6,769 nt of DNA from Fidelibacterota bacterium (lineage in GTDB: Bacteria > Marinisomatota > Marinisomatia > Marinisomatales > UBA1611), in NCBI GenBank assembly GCA_002694025.1, contig NZKX01000018.1, positions 1 through 6,769 of the forward strand, read 5' to 3'. A model generated the notes under the pieces. That model saw only the letters and a list, made by a program, of their open reading frames with translations, did no database searches and was not told where the DNA came from. The translations under genes were made by a program, and so were the position numbers. Below, in pieces: positions 1 through 6,769 of this stretch. The first letter of the stretch is position 1, and each line of letters starts with the position of its first letter.

Positions 1-1729
1 TCCACTCTTTTAAATGATTATATGTTACCTTCTGGTTTTCTGTTAGCCCCTCCTGATTTACCGCTAATATTTTGGGTAAAACTTCAAGCGCGAAATTGGA
101 TATATAATCTAGCTGTATTAACTCCATATCTTTTGAAGTATGCGTCCACTTCTCCTCAACAAGTTTATTTATTCTTGCCGCCCTACTCGGATCAGCCCAT
201 AGACCGGAAATATAATAAGGAAACCCTTCTCCTATAGTTTTGTTATTGGCTGTAACTATAAACCCACTACTAGGGTTGTATAGATATGGCATTTTCCCAT
301 ATGGGATTTTACCTGCCCAGTCATATCCTTTCAGGTAGCCCGGGCGAGGTATTAAACTGTAGCCTTCTTTCCGTATTGGAACATAAACCGCCGGCCTCCA
401 CCCTATGTTTCCTTCCACATCAGCATATACTATGTTTTGCCCAGGAACTCCAAAGTTTTTTATAGCAGATGAAAAATCACTCCAGTTTTTCATTGTTGTC
501 ATGCTTATCCACGCATCCATTTCTTTTGTTATCCAATGGCCTGTCCAAGACATACTTACAACTTTATCTCCACCCTTTAGCAGTGGATGAATGTCACTTA
601 TGACCGGACCATGGACTGAGGTTCTAACAACTATTGTTGTATCTTTTCCTGATTTTAAGGGAATTACTTCTTTTTCCTTTAAAAAAGATTTCCATTTTCC
701 ATCATGCAGGTATTGATCCTTATTTGCGGGATTTAGCTTTTCTATAAAGAAATCTAAATCATCTACCATACTATTTGTAAAACCCCATGCTGTATTTTGA
801 TTTTGACCTATAACTGGTATTGGAATTCCGGCTAAACAAAAACCTGAAACATTAAATCTTCCACCTTTTAAATAAATCTCATACCATCTTGGTGGTTGAG
901 AAAAAGCTAAGTGTGGATCATTAGCTAAAAGAGGCTTTCCTGTTTTTGTTCTCTGACCGGAGACAACCCAACTATTCGATCCTATATCTGCACTGAAATC
1001 TCCAAAAAGGTTTCTTAACAACATTTCCTGGCCTAACACTTCCGTGTAAACAGGTGTCATACCCTGGTTACTAATCTTTGCAATGCTAGGTATATCATAT
1101 TCACCACCAGGAATTAATTCTAACAATTTACCCTCACCAAAATATTCTGCTATCGCACCAAACACAATTTCTGGCTTCCAGGAGCCAGACATTTCATGGG
1201 CCATCATCCGTGTATAACCAGCAACAATTACCGGATCCCACAATAACGGCTCCATCCCTAAAATTTTAAACTCAACAGGTAAATCATTTTCTGACTCTTT
1301 AATCCAATAATTTATTCCTTCGCAAAAAGATTCAAAAATTATTTTATTCTTTGGATCCATGGCTTTTACTAATTGAACGGCAACCTTTTCAATTCTCCAT
1401 GTCCTTAGATATACATCTGTTTTTATGTAAGAGTCACCCAAAATCGATGCGAGCTCTCCTTTTACGGCCAACGCCACCATAGATAATTGAAACAAACGTT
1501 CTCTAGCTGCAATATAACCAGCTACGAAGAATAGGTCCTTTTCGTTTTCTGCAAAAATATGGGGAACACCATATGTATCCGTGTAGACTTCTACTTCCTT
1601 CTGAATAGTTGGAAGGGCTATTTCTCCTGAGTATGTAGGTAATGGAGAGTAGATCCACTTTAGAAAAACACCTAAGCTAAAAGATATTGTAAACAACAAA
1701 AACAATATCCATTTGGTTGATTTCTTCAT
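1..1729 (-). CDS. Penicillin acylase family Ntn hydrolase, 3' end beyond window
   Basis: This frame is open from ATG at 1729 to the window edge: 576 codons plus one base, with no stop. I translated it by hand. Family members are commonly about 750-850 residues, so perhaps 200 C-terminal residues are missing. The family hydrolyses amide bonds of acylated small molecules (penicillins, acyl-homoserine lactones, other N-acyl compounds), and the precursor cleaves itself into two chains. Residues 7-25 form a hydrophobic helix after MKKSTK, either a signal peptide or a membrane anchor, with no clear cleavage site. Family landmarks follow in order: YGVPHIFA (53-60), GYIAARERLFQ (71-81), the processing site G250/S251 in IGSNSWVVSG with Ser251 as the expected N-terminal nucleophile (codon 979-977), NDPHL (270-274), the DDLDFF segment (323-328), HGPVI (373-377) and TANN (493-496), which probably supplies the oxyanion-hole Asn. 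The start lies 12 nt after the M1 stop and follows AAGGTGA. Family assignment is secure; the substrate cannot be read from the sequence. Confidence 0.93.
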   Translation of the reverse strand, partial: MKKSTKWILFLLFTISFSLGVFLKWIYSPLPTYSGEIALPTIQKEVEVYTDTYGVPHIFAENEKDLFFVAGYIAARERLFQLSMVALAVKGELASILGDSYIKTDVYLRTWRIEKVAVQLVKAMDPKNKIIFESFCEGINYWIKESENDLPVEFKILGMEPLLWDPVIVAGYTRMMAHEMSGSWKPEIVFGAIAEYFGEGKLLELIPGGEYDIPSIAKISNQGMTPVYTEVLGQEMLLRNLFGDFSADIGSNSWVVSGQRTKTGKPLLANDPHLAFSQPPRWYEIYLKGGRFNVSGFCLAGIPIPVIGQNQNTAWGFTNSMVDDLDFFIEKLNPANKDQYLHDGKWKSFLKEKEVIPLKSGKDTTIVVRTSVHGPVISDIHPLLKGGDKVVSMSWTGHWITKEMDAWISMTTMKNWSDFSSAIKNFGVPGQNIVYADVEGNIGWRPAVYVPIRKEGYSLIPRPGYLKGYDWAGKIPYGKMPYLYNPSSGFIVTANNKTIGEGFPYYISGLWADPSRAARINKLVEEKWTHTSKDMELIQLDYISNFALEVLPKILAVNQEGLTENQKVTYNHLKEW

Positions 1730-1741
1730 TTCTATATTATT

Positions 1742-1748
1742 TCACCTT
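1742..1748 (-). promoter_or_regulatory. Ribosome binding site for the acylase gene
   Basis: AAGGTGA on the minus strand pairs well with the 16S anti-Shine-Dalgarno end. Its last three bases are the TGA stop of the M1 gene. It sits 12 nt before the ATG at 1729, a little farther than usual. The arrangement suggests that translation of the acylase is coupled to termination on the M1 gene. Confidence 0.6.
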
Positions 1749-3355
1749 CGGTTTTTTGAAAACAAAAGCCAGCTATCTGGATCTAATCTATATTTAGAGC
1801 CCTTCAAAAAAGCTACTCGTTTGGGCTCATTATTAATTTCTAGTCTTCTTCTTATTTTCCCATCGATCCCATCATATGATATCTCTACTGGCATTTTAAA
1901 ATTTTTATTCTCCCACCACAAATCAACAAACCTGTGATTCTTATCCTTATTTTCCTTTATGTTAAGAACTGGTAGATCATTCTTATACAAGTATATATCA
2001 AAAAACCAATGAAGATCTAAATTGGTGTTTTCGTTTATAAGAGATATGAATTCTTTTGTAGACGTTTGATTCTCTCCTAGCTTTTTGGGCATTTCTATAA
2101 ACTCTTTCAAACTAGACTTAAAAACTTTGTCTCCGATAATATATCTCAGCATATGTAGAATGTAAGCCCCCTTATAATACACGTCGGTTCCTGATGCGTG
2201 GTGACTGGTTCCATTCGCACCCATAATTATAGGGAACTCATTTTTAATATTGTTTTTGAATCGATCCTTCACAAACCCCACTGCATTGTCCCATCCATAT
2301 TTTTCTTCAATAAATAAAGCTTCTGAATATGTGTCAAAGCCCTCATGGATCCAAAAGTCTGACCAGTCTGCTACACTAAGGTAGTTACCCCACCATTCAT
2401 GCCCCATTTCATGAAGAAGAATAAAATCATATCCAAGTTTTGTTTTTTTATAATTGTTCCCGTACGCGTTAATTGTTTGGTGCTCCATACCCCAATAAGG
2501 AGTGTGAACTAATCCAAATTTTTCCTTCATCCAAGGATATTGTCCAAAATTATTTGCAAAAAAGTTTAGATATTCCTCAGATAATGCTATTAATTCCTTC
2601 GCTCCTTTTTTTGCTTCCGGGAGAACATAGTACACAATTTTTAATGGTTGATCTAAAACATATCCTTGTGATTCGACTACATTAAAGTTTCCCAATGTAA
2701 CATTGATATTATAAGTGCTTATAGGGTATTTAGTTCTCCAATGCCATGACGTCCATCTATCAGGAAGTTTCTTTTTTGAAATCAACAACCCATTAGATAC
2801 GGCCATTAATGGATCTGGAGCTGTAATTATAACCTCTGCGCTATCTGCTTTATCACTGGGATGTTCTTTACATGGATACCAAATATATGCCCCGTTCGCT
2901 TGGCATGAAACACCAACCCAGGGGTCACCATTTTGACTCCTACCCCACGTAAAGCCACCATCCCAAGGAGGACGTTTGGCTACCGGAGGACAACCCCCGT
3001 ATTTAACCTCTAACTGATTTAAATTGTCCAAATCAATACTTGGGGTTTTAATAAAAATCTTATGCCCGTTGCGCTCGAAACTAAGGCTTGTTCCATTAAC
3101 TGACACACCAGAAACTGAATAAGTTTTATGCAGATCTATTTCTAAAAATTGCGTTTCATCATTTAGTATAAATTGAATAGAAGATGTACCCTTAATAGCT
3201 TTAGCGTGGGGGTCAATTTTTAAATCTAAACTGTAATGTTTGACATCCATAGCTTTTTGATTTTTAGATAGCAGGCCTCCACTTTTCACATCTAGCCCAT
3301 AAAGAAAACAACCCATTAAAAAAAAAACTGTTGTTAATTCATTTGTTCTCGTCAA
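1742..3355 (-). CDS. M1 family zinc metallopeptidase, probably exported
   Basis: A 537-residue gluzincin peptidase of the aminopeptidase N/LTA4 hydrolase family, which removes N-terminal residues from peptides. The N-terminal beta domain spans about residues 38-230 and the catalytic domain about 235-455. The motifs are complete: the substrate N-terminus motif GMEHQ (289-293), zinc motif HEMGH (315-319) with Glu338 as third ligand at the proper spacing, and Tyr393 in YYKG as the expected transition-state Tyr. Only about 80 residues follow the catalytic part, so the long helical C-terminal domain of classical aminopeptidase N is absent. The start is uncertain. TTG at 3355 overlaps the stop of the reductase gene as TTGA and has no clear Shine-Dalgarno. 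The only early in-frame ATG (3316, codon 14) would remove most of the hydrophobic segment TTVFFLMGCFLYG (8-20). That segment points to export; LMGC with Cys16 could be a lipobox, but Glu6 and the hydrophobic residues after the Cys are atypical. It lies between the reductase and the acylase in one operon. Confidence 0.95.
   Translation of the reverse strand: MTRTNELTTVFFLMGCFLYGLDVKSGGLLSKNQKAMDVKHYSLDLKIDPHAKAIKGTSSIQFILNDETQFLEIDLHKTYSVSGVSVNGTSLSFERNGHKIFIKTPSIDLDNLNQLEVKYGGCPPVAKRPPWDGGFTWGRSQNGDPWVGVSCQANGAYIWYPCKEHPSDKADSAEVIITAPDPLMAVSNGLLISKKKLPDRWTSWHWRTKYPISTYNINVTLGNFNVVESQGYVLDQPLKIVYYVLPEAKKGAKELIALSEEYLNFFANNFGQYPWMKEKFGLVHTPYWGMEHQTINAYGNNYKKTKLGYDFILLHEMGHEWWGNYLSVADWSDFWIHEGFDTYSEALFIEEKYGWDNAVGFVKDRFKNNIKNEFPIIMGANGTSHHASGTDVYYKGAYILHMLRYIIGDKVFKSSLKEFIEMPKKLGENQTSTKEFISLINENTNLDLHWFFDIYLYKNDLPVLNIKENKDKNHRFVDLWWENKNFKMPVEISYDGIDGKIRRRLEINNEPKRVAFLKGSKYRLDPDSWLLFSKNRR
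3318..3327 (-). repeat. Homopolymer run of ten T in the M1 signal region
   Basis: A T10 run on the coding (minus) strand lies at codons 10-13 of the M1 gene, within its hydrophobic N-terminal segment. Runs of this length are prone to replication or polymerase slippage and to sequencing error. Any length change that is not a multiple of three would put the M1 reading frame out of phase. As written, the frame is intact through the run. Confidence 0.7.
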
Positions 3356-3810
3356 GACTTTAACACATCATATTGATATTGAAAAATTCCGTTTTTCTTA
3401 TCGACCTCGACTAGAGATGTAAACTTAACTTTCAACTCTTTCATAATAGGGCCATCAAAAAGGAATACGCCCTTCCCAAAGACATAGGGGTGCGGAGTAA
3501 TATATAGATGCGTTAAAAAAGGAGCAAACAGATAATTGGTTTTGCCACCACCAATGATGAAACATTTTTCTGTTTTTATATTTTTTAACACCCCCTTTGC
3601 GGTGTCTTCTCTATTGATAACTATGGTTTCTCTACCTTTAAGGTGTCCATAAAGAGTTTGTTTGGTATTAAAACCCATAACAACAGGAAAGCCCATTGTT
3701 TGTTTTTTAAAAACATGTAGATCTTTTGACCACGATGTTATTTCCAGGTTGTCTCTAGCGATAAATCCATCAATTGTTACCGCAGCTATTAATACAACCT
3801 CCTTGGGCAT
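3352..3810 (-). CDS. DHFR/RibD C-terminal-type reductase
   Basis: A 152-residue single-domain reductase with the dihydrofolate reductase fold, closer to the RibD_C/archaeal-type DHFR pattern than to FolA. It would use NAD(P)H to reduce a pterin, or a pyrimidine intermediate of riboflavin synthesis, in the cytoplasm. Visible landmarks are the first strand VVLIAAV (5-11), the SWSKDL segment whose Asp30 aligns with the pterin-binding Asp27 of E. coli DHFR, PVVMG (42-46), the GHLKGRETIVINR segment (55-67), the nucleotide loop IIGGGK (85-90), Thr105 matching E. coli Thr113, and PYVFGKG (108-114). No deaminase domain is attached. The usual Arg after PVVMG, which contacts the NADPH phosphate, is Phe47 here. 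The ATG at 3810 lies 6 nt after the M16 stop with no upstream Shine-Dalgarno, while AAGGAGG sits just inside the frame (3804-3798). The gene overlaps the M1 start by TTGA. There is no signal peptide, unlike its neighbours. The fold is secure; the substrate is not. Confidence 0.88.
   Translation of the reverse strand: MPKEVVLIAAVTIDGFIARDNLEITSWSKDLHVFKKQTMGFPVVMGFNTKQTLYGHLKGRETIVINREDTAKGVLKNIKTEKCFIIGGGKTNYLFAPFLTHLYITPHPYVFGKGVFLFDGPIMKELKVKFTSLVEVDKKNGIFQYQYDVLKS
3798..3804 (-). promoter_or_regulatory. Strong Shine-Dalgarno sequence inside the reductase gene
   Basis: AAGGAGG, a full-strength Shine-Dalgarno sequence, covers codons 3-5 of the reductase (encoding Lys-Glu and the first base of Val5). 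It is downstream of the ATG at 3810, not upstream. No ATG, GTG or TTG lies in frame at a useful distance after it; the nearest unusual candidates are ATA (codon 8) and ATT (codon 13). It could slow ribosomes, recruit them for re-initiation, or be chance. Confidence 0.5.
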
Positions 3811-3816
3811 TTTTAT

Positions 3817-6636
3817 TTATTCATATCGTTTTGAATCTTTCCAACTATTTAAACTGTCAAAGGAAGATTTAACACCCTTTGGGTTTTCGTGGTTTTTCGC
3901 AAAGGAAAGAACGTTTACCATTTTTCTTGTTTCTGGAGATATAGTGTTAGTTAGCAAACTAATAACTGATTCTTTTTTAAGAGAATTTAAAGCCTCAATC
4001 GTTTTTTTGTCTCTAAGATAATCTGCTTCATTTTCAAAAATTATATTTTTAAGCTTCATCGCTCGCTCAGCAATAGTCATTGGTGATTTCTCAAGTTTTT
4101 CGACTTCAGACTTAATTAACTGGTTAAATGTTTCGTCGTCCATGTCTTCAAAAATTTTAGGTGTGGTAGATATGAATTTTTCTGCTCGTTCATTTACATC
4201 GTCAGCGGCATACTCACCTGATTGGATTAAAAAACTTAAATAATAATTTTTTTCCTTATTATTGGGATAGGAGCCTACGATATATCCAAGTTGTTGATTA
4301 GTTCTCATTTCAGTGAAAAACGGTTGCTGCAATGCGGAACCAATTACTTTAGTTATGGCTCTTAGATTTGGGCTATCTTTTCCTATTAAATACTCTCTGT
4401 AAAAACAAGAATTGTTTACTAAAAGTTTATTTACGTATTGTATTGTTTCGGGTTTATCGAGCTCTAAATACTCTACATTGAATGCTTCGCTCTTCTTAAT
4501 TCCTTTTGTATTTGTTTTTTCTTGAAATAAAACAACCACCTTTTCAGCATCTTTTTCTTTAAAATCGCCATAAACCATAACCTCTAAAAAAGTGTTCTTG
4601 TATAGTGACTTCGCAAACTTTTTAATGTCAGCTAATGATGTAGACTCTGCAACAGGAAGCGACTCTTCCCAGGAATATTTGGTTTGCATAAATAGGCCCA
4701 TACCAATTTCTCTTGTTTGTTGATATGCATCAGAGAGAGCAAAGTTTTTATAATCCCTCACTGTTTTATCTTTAATAGCTAAAAACTGTGATTCCGAAAT
4801 TGAAAAGTCAACTATGTGTTTCAAAATGAGGTCGTATAAAACCATTGCAGATTCTTTATACCCACTAACATCAATATATATGCCTTCATATCCCTCCTTA
4901 ACTGAAAAATTAAGTCCAGCTTGTTTTGCTGGATAACCTAACTCGTTAAGGGATTCGTTAACACACTTTGCATAAATTTTGGAGTGAACTCGGTGTGTAA
5001 GGTTCATTGTTGTTTTTGGAAACATTATTTTCAAGCCTATGACACCCTTTGGCCGCAAAAACTCGTGATCCTGACCAAAATACAACTTAACTCCTTTTTC
5101 ATCTATTAAAAGCTCCGGATAAACATTGTCTTTTAAAGATCTTGCCGGTACAGAAGCTTTTTTGGGTATAAAAGGATTAGGTTCAGGAATTAAAAACTCT
5201 TCATGAGTCTCTAACGTCATTAATTCTTTATAAAAGTCGTCATCTTCTCTGTATAAATATGGAGCTTCATAAAAATGTTCTTTTTGGTCTGTTTCAACAC
5301 CTTTTGCAATCAACATAGCTAACATGTTATCTGGTCTTATATTATCTAAAATAAGATCATACGCGGATGAAGAAAAGTCAGAGTATAAATAATTAACTCT
5401 CCCTACATCTTCAAGAGGATACATCATCGCTTCGTTTGCGAGCTGGGTAGCTCTCCACATCCCTTCCCCTTTGCTTCCATATATTTCGTTAAGCGAAGCC
5501 ATCGCCTTTAGCTCATCAAAAATATGCTTTTGTTGCCCTTTTTTCTTCATTAAATCAACATAACTCATTGTTGACTTGATAACTTCCCTGTAGTTTTTTT
5601 GTCCTTCCTCTGTAAGTCCAATTCGTACAGATGCATTACCATAATCGCCAGTTTCCGCTCCAGCTCCCGCAGAAAGAGACAAAGCCCAACCTTTATTTTT
5701 AAGATAAGAAAGCAAACTTCCTTTGCCTTCATAACCTAAAATAAATCCGAACTGTCTGCCCGGTTTACTTTTGTATAGATGTCTTGTTCCAGGTAAAGAA
5801 AAAAGAAGATTCAGGTTTCTAACATCTTTAACAGGGTCTATTTGAATAAGTCTAAATGTTTCTTTTTTTTCTAAAAATTCTGGGTCATATTTATTTCGTT
5901 CAAGATTATAATTTTTTACAAGAGAGAAATATTCACGGCTCCAAATTTCCATTTGCTCTAGAGAATGAGTACTGAGCAAGGCGATTCCCATTCTATTTGC
6001 ACTATAGTGTTGCTTGTAAAATTGAATCAATTCATCTCTTGTTATATCTCCAAGCGTTTCTAGGTTGCCTGTTCCAAATTTTCTCTCAGGGTGGCCCTTT
6101 TTTGCAAATAAAGAAGCTATTCTAAACTGCCTCCAATTATCATTCAGCATGTTTTTTTGATGCTCAGAATTAACAGCGTTAACCTCTCGAGATGTATACT
6201 CTTCAGTAAAAAGAGGACTAATAAAAAATTGAGAAAACCTGTCTAGGGCTCCTTCAAACCCGTCCGGTAGCACTTGAAATTGATAATTGGTGTGATCACT
6301 GGCAGTATAAGCATTAGAATAGCCTCCATAAGTCTTTAAATAACTACTATATTCATCAACATCAGGATATTTTTCTGTTCCTAAAAAGAGCATATGTTCT
6401 AGAAAATGAGCTAAGCCCTGACGGTCATCAGGATTGTCAAGTGAACCTACCTCTACAGAAACAGATGCAGCTGACACGTTAAATTTTGGGTCAGAATGTA
6501 GATAAACTTTAAGTCCATTTTCCAAGACTAGGGTTTTACTCTGAGATTTATCTAGGGGATGTTTCAATATTTTATTTGAAGTACAGTTTGTAAATAAAAC
6601 AGCAAAAACAAGAGTAAGGGTTAAAGGTTTTTTCAC
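3817..6636 (-). CDS. M16 insulysin/pitrilysin-type zinc peptidase, probable lipoprotein
   Basis: A 939-residue inverted-zincin (HXXEH) peptidase, close in length to pitrilysin and insulysin; these enclose and cut oligopeptides of limited size. I chose GTG at 6636 over TTG at 6651. GGAG lies 7 nt upstream of the GTG, and translation then opens with the clean lipoprotein signal MKKPLTLTLVFAVLFTNC, making Cys18 the likely lipidated residue. The lipobox FTNC is relaxed at -1 and -3. Numbered from the GTG, the zinc site is HFLEH (77-81), with Glu80 catalytic and Glu158 in AVNSEH as third ligand; Glu151 is the conserved supporting Glu. FGTGN (187-191) is the usual active-site-region segment. The C-terminal half keeps RTNQQLGY, with Arg778 and Tyr785 matching the substrate-contacting Arg824 and Tyr831 of human insulysin. 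Four M16-type domains span roughly 33-240, 250-450, 500-690 and 700-900. Both halves are in one chain and nothing is missing. It follows the upstream gene by about 16 nt and precedes the reductase by 6 nt. Location is probably a membrane facing the periplasm (inference). Confidence 0.96.
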   Translation of the reverse strand: MKKPLTLTLVFAVLFTNCTSNKILKHPLDKSQSKTLVLENGLKVYLHSDPKFNVSAASVSVEVGSLDNPDDRQGLAHFLEHMLFLGTEKYPDVDEYSSYLKTYGGYSNAYTASDHTNYQFQVLPDGFEGALDRFSQFFISPLFTEEYTSREVNAVNSEHQKNMLNDNWRQFRIASLFAKKGHPERKFGTGNLETLGDITRDELIQFYKQHYSANRMGIALLSTHSLEQMEIWSREYFSLVKNYNLERNKYDPEFLEKKETFRLIQIDPVKDVRNLNLLFSLPGTRHLYKSKPGRQFGFILGYEGKGSLLSYLKNKGWALSLSAGAGAETGDYGNASVRIGLTEEGQKNYREVIKSTMSYVDLMKKKGQQKHIFDELKAMASLNEIYGSKGEGMWRATQLANEAMMYPLEDVGRVNYLYSDFSSSAYDLILDNIRPDNMLAMLIAKGVETDQKEHFYEAPYLYREDDDFYKELMTLETHEEFLIPEPNPFIPKKASVPARSLKDNVYPELLIDEKGVKLYFGQDHEFLRPKGVIGLKIMFPKTTMNLTHRVHSKIYAKCVNESLNELGYPAKQAGLNFSVKEGYEGIYIDVSGYKESAMVLYDLILKHIVDFSISESQFLAIKDKTVRDYKNFALSDAYQQTREIGMGLFMQTKYSWEESLPVAESTSLADIKKFAKSLYKNTFLEVMVYGDFKEKDAEKVVVLFQEKTNTKGIKKSEAFNVEYLELDKPETIQYVNKLLVNNSCFYREYLIGKDSPNLRAITKVIGSALQQPFFTEMRTNQQLGYIVGSYPNNKEKNYYLSFLIQSGEYAADDVNERAEKFISTTPKIFEDMDDETFNQLIKSEVEKLEKSPMTIAERAMKLKNIIFENEADYLRDKKTIEALNSLKKESVISLLTNTISPETRKMVNVLSFAKNHENPKGVKSSFDSLNSWKDSKRYE

Positions 6637-6643
6637 AATTTTT

Positions 6644-6647
6644 CTCC
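6644..6647 (-). promoter_or_regulatory. Ribosome binding site for the M16 gene
   Basis: GGAG on the minus strand ends 7 nt before the GTG at 6636, ideal spacing. It lies inside the frame that would begin at TTG 6651, so it argues for the GTG as the true start. Confidence 0.7.
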
Positions 6648-6652
6648 ACAAG

Positions 6653-6769
6653 TTAAGTATCTAAAGCCTTTTCAACGATATAGATAAGATGTTTGCGGTG
6701 TGCTCTTGTTTGATCGTTGGTCCCGCTTGTTTTTGCCGCATATTTTTTAATTTTGTTTAAATTGTTAAA
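6653..6769 (-). CDS. C-terminal end of an unrecognised upstream gene
   Basis: One minus-strand frame is open from the window edge to a TAA at 6655-6653, giving 38 residues that end in AHRKHLIYIVEKALDT. The other two minus-strand frames hit stops within the first few codons. The peptide is rich in Lys, Ala and charged residues, and its last 15 or so residues look like an amphipathic helix, as expected of a protein C-terminus. The stop lies 16 nt before the M16 GTG, which matches the compact spacing of the rest of the operon. I do not recognise the family. A frame of this length can be open by chance in roughly one case in twenty, so the alternative is a leader region carrying the operon promoter. 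Confidence 0.5.
   Translation of the reverse strand, partial: FNNLNKIKKYAAKTSGTNDQTRAHRKHLIYIVEKALDT

Noticed and set aside
22..590. Short plus-strand open frames over the acylase gene
   Set aside because: They lie opposite a minus-strand frame that carries unmistakable family motifs over its full length. They have no recognisable domains or ribosome binding sites.
1713..2936. Plus-strand frames of about 70 codons opposite the M1 gene
   Set aside because: They are antisense shadows of a gene with a complete zinc motif and show no protein-like features of their own.
3314..3316. ATG at codon 14 as an alternative start of the M1 gene
   Set aside because: It has no Shine-Dalgarno upstream and would leave only MGCFLYG of the hydrophobic segment, too short for an export signal. 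TTG 3355 is preferred, though with limited certainty.
3811..3816. Terminator or regulatory hairpin between the genes
   Set aside because: The gaps of 6, 12 and 16 nt are too small for a stem-loop terminator, and no inverted repeat stands out at the junctions.
3662..4021. A 119-codon plus-strand frame across the reductase/M16 junction
   Set aside because: It lies antisense to two well-supported coding ends, starts and stops at no meaningful boundary, and has no recognisable motif.
6653..6769. Operon promoter in the AT-rich right end
   Set aside because: I saw no convincing pair of -35 and -10 boxes on the minus strand, and an open coding frame crosses the region. A promoter here is not excluded but cannot be supported.

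Overview
The window is an AT-rich, tightly packed bacterial stretch in which every recognisable gene lies on the minus strand. Read in the direction of transcription (high to low coordinates) it holds: the last 38 codons of an unrecognised gene; a large M16 (insulysin/pitrilysin-type) zinc peptidase with a lipoprotein-like signal sequence; a short stand-alone DHFR/RibD-C-type reductase; an M1 (aminopeptidase N/LTA4 hydrolase-type) zinc peptidase with a hydrophobic N-terminus; and a membrane-anchored or exported penicillin-acylase-family Ntn hydrolase that runs off the left edge. The gaps are about 16 nt, 6 nt, a 4-nt TTGA overlap, and 12 nt. There is no room for an internal terminator, so the five genes look like one operon extending beyond the window on both sides. 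No RNA gene, mobile element, CRISPR array or intergenic stretch over 300 bases was seen.

The exported hydrolases suggest a Gram-negative envelope: a lipoprotein M16, a probably exported M1, and an N-terminally anchored acylase, a family usually found in the periplasm. The low GC, the non-ATG starts (GTG for M16, TTG for M1) and the relaxed lipobox (FTNC) would fit several AT-rich lineages, for example spirochaetes or Bdellovibrionota-like bacteria. The phylum cannot be fixed from this sequence.

M16 enzymes cut oligopeptides, M1 enzymes remove N-terminal residues, and penicillin-acylase-family enzymes hydrolyse amide bonds of small acylated compounds. Together they could form an envelope pathway for breaking down peptides or acylated amino compounds (inference). 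The cytoplasmic DHFR-like reductase does not fit that theme, although it is embedded in the operon with very tight junctions. All the catalytic residues I could check in the two peptidases and the acylase are intact. The points most worth checking are the reductase (altered cofactor motif, and a strong Shine-Dalgarno sequence just inside its reading frame) and the start of the M1 gene (TTG, no visible ribosome binding site, and a run of ten T in its signal region).
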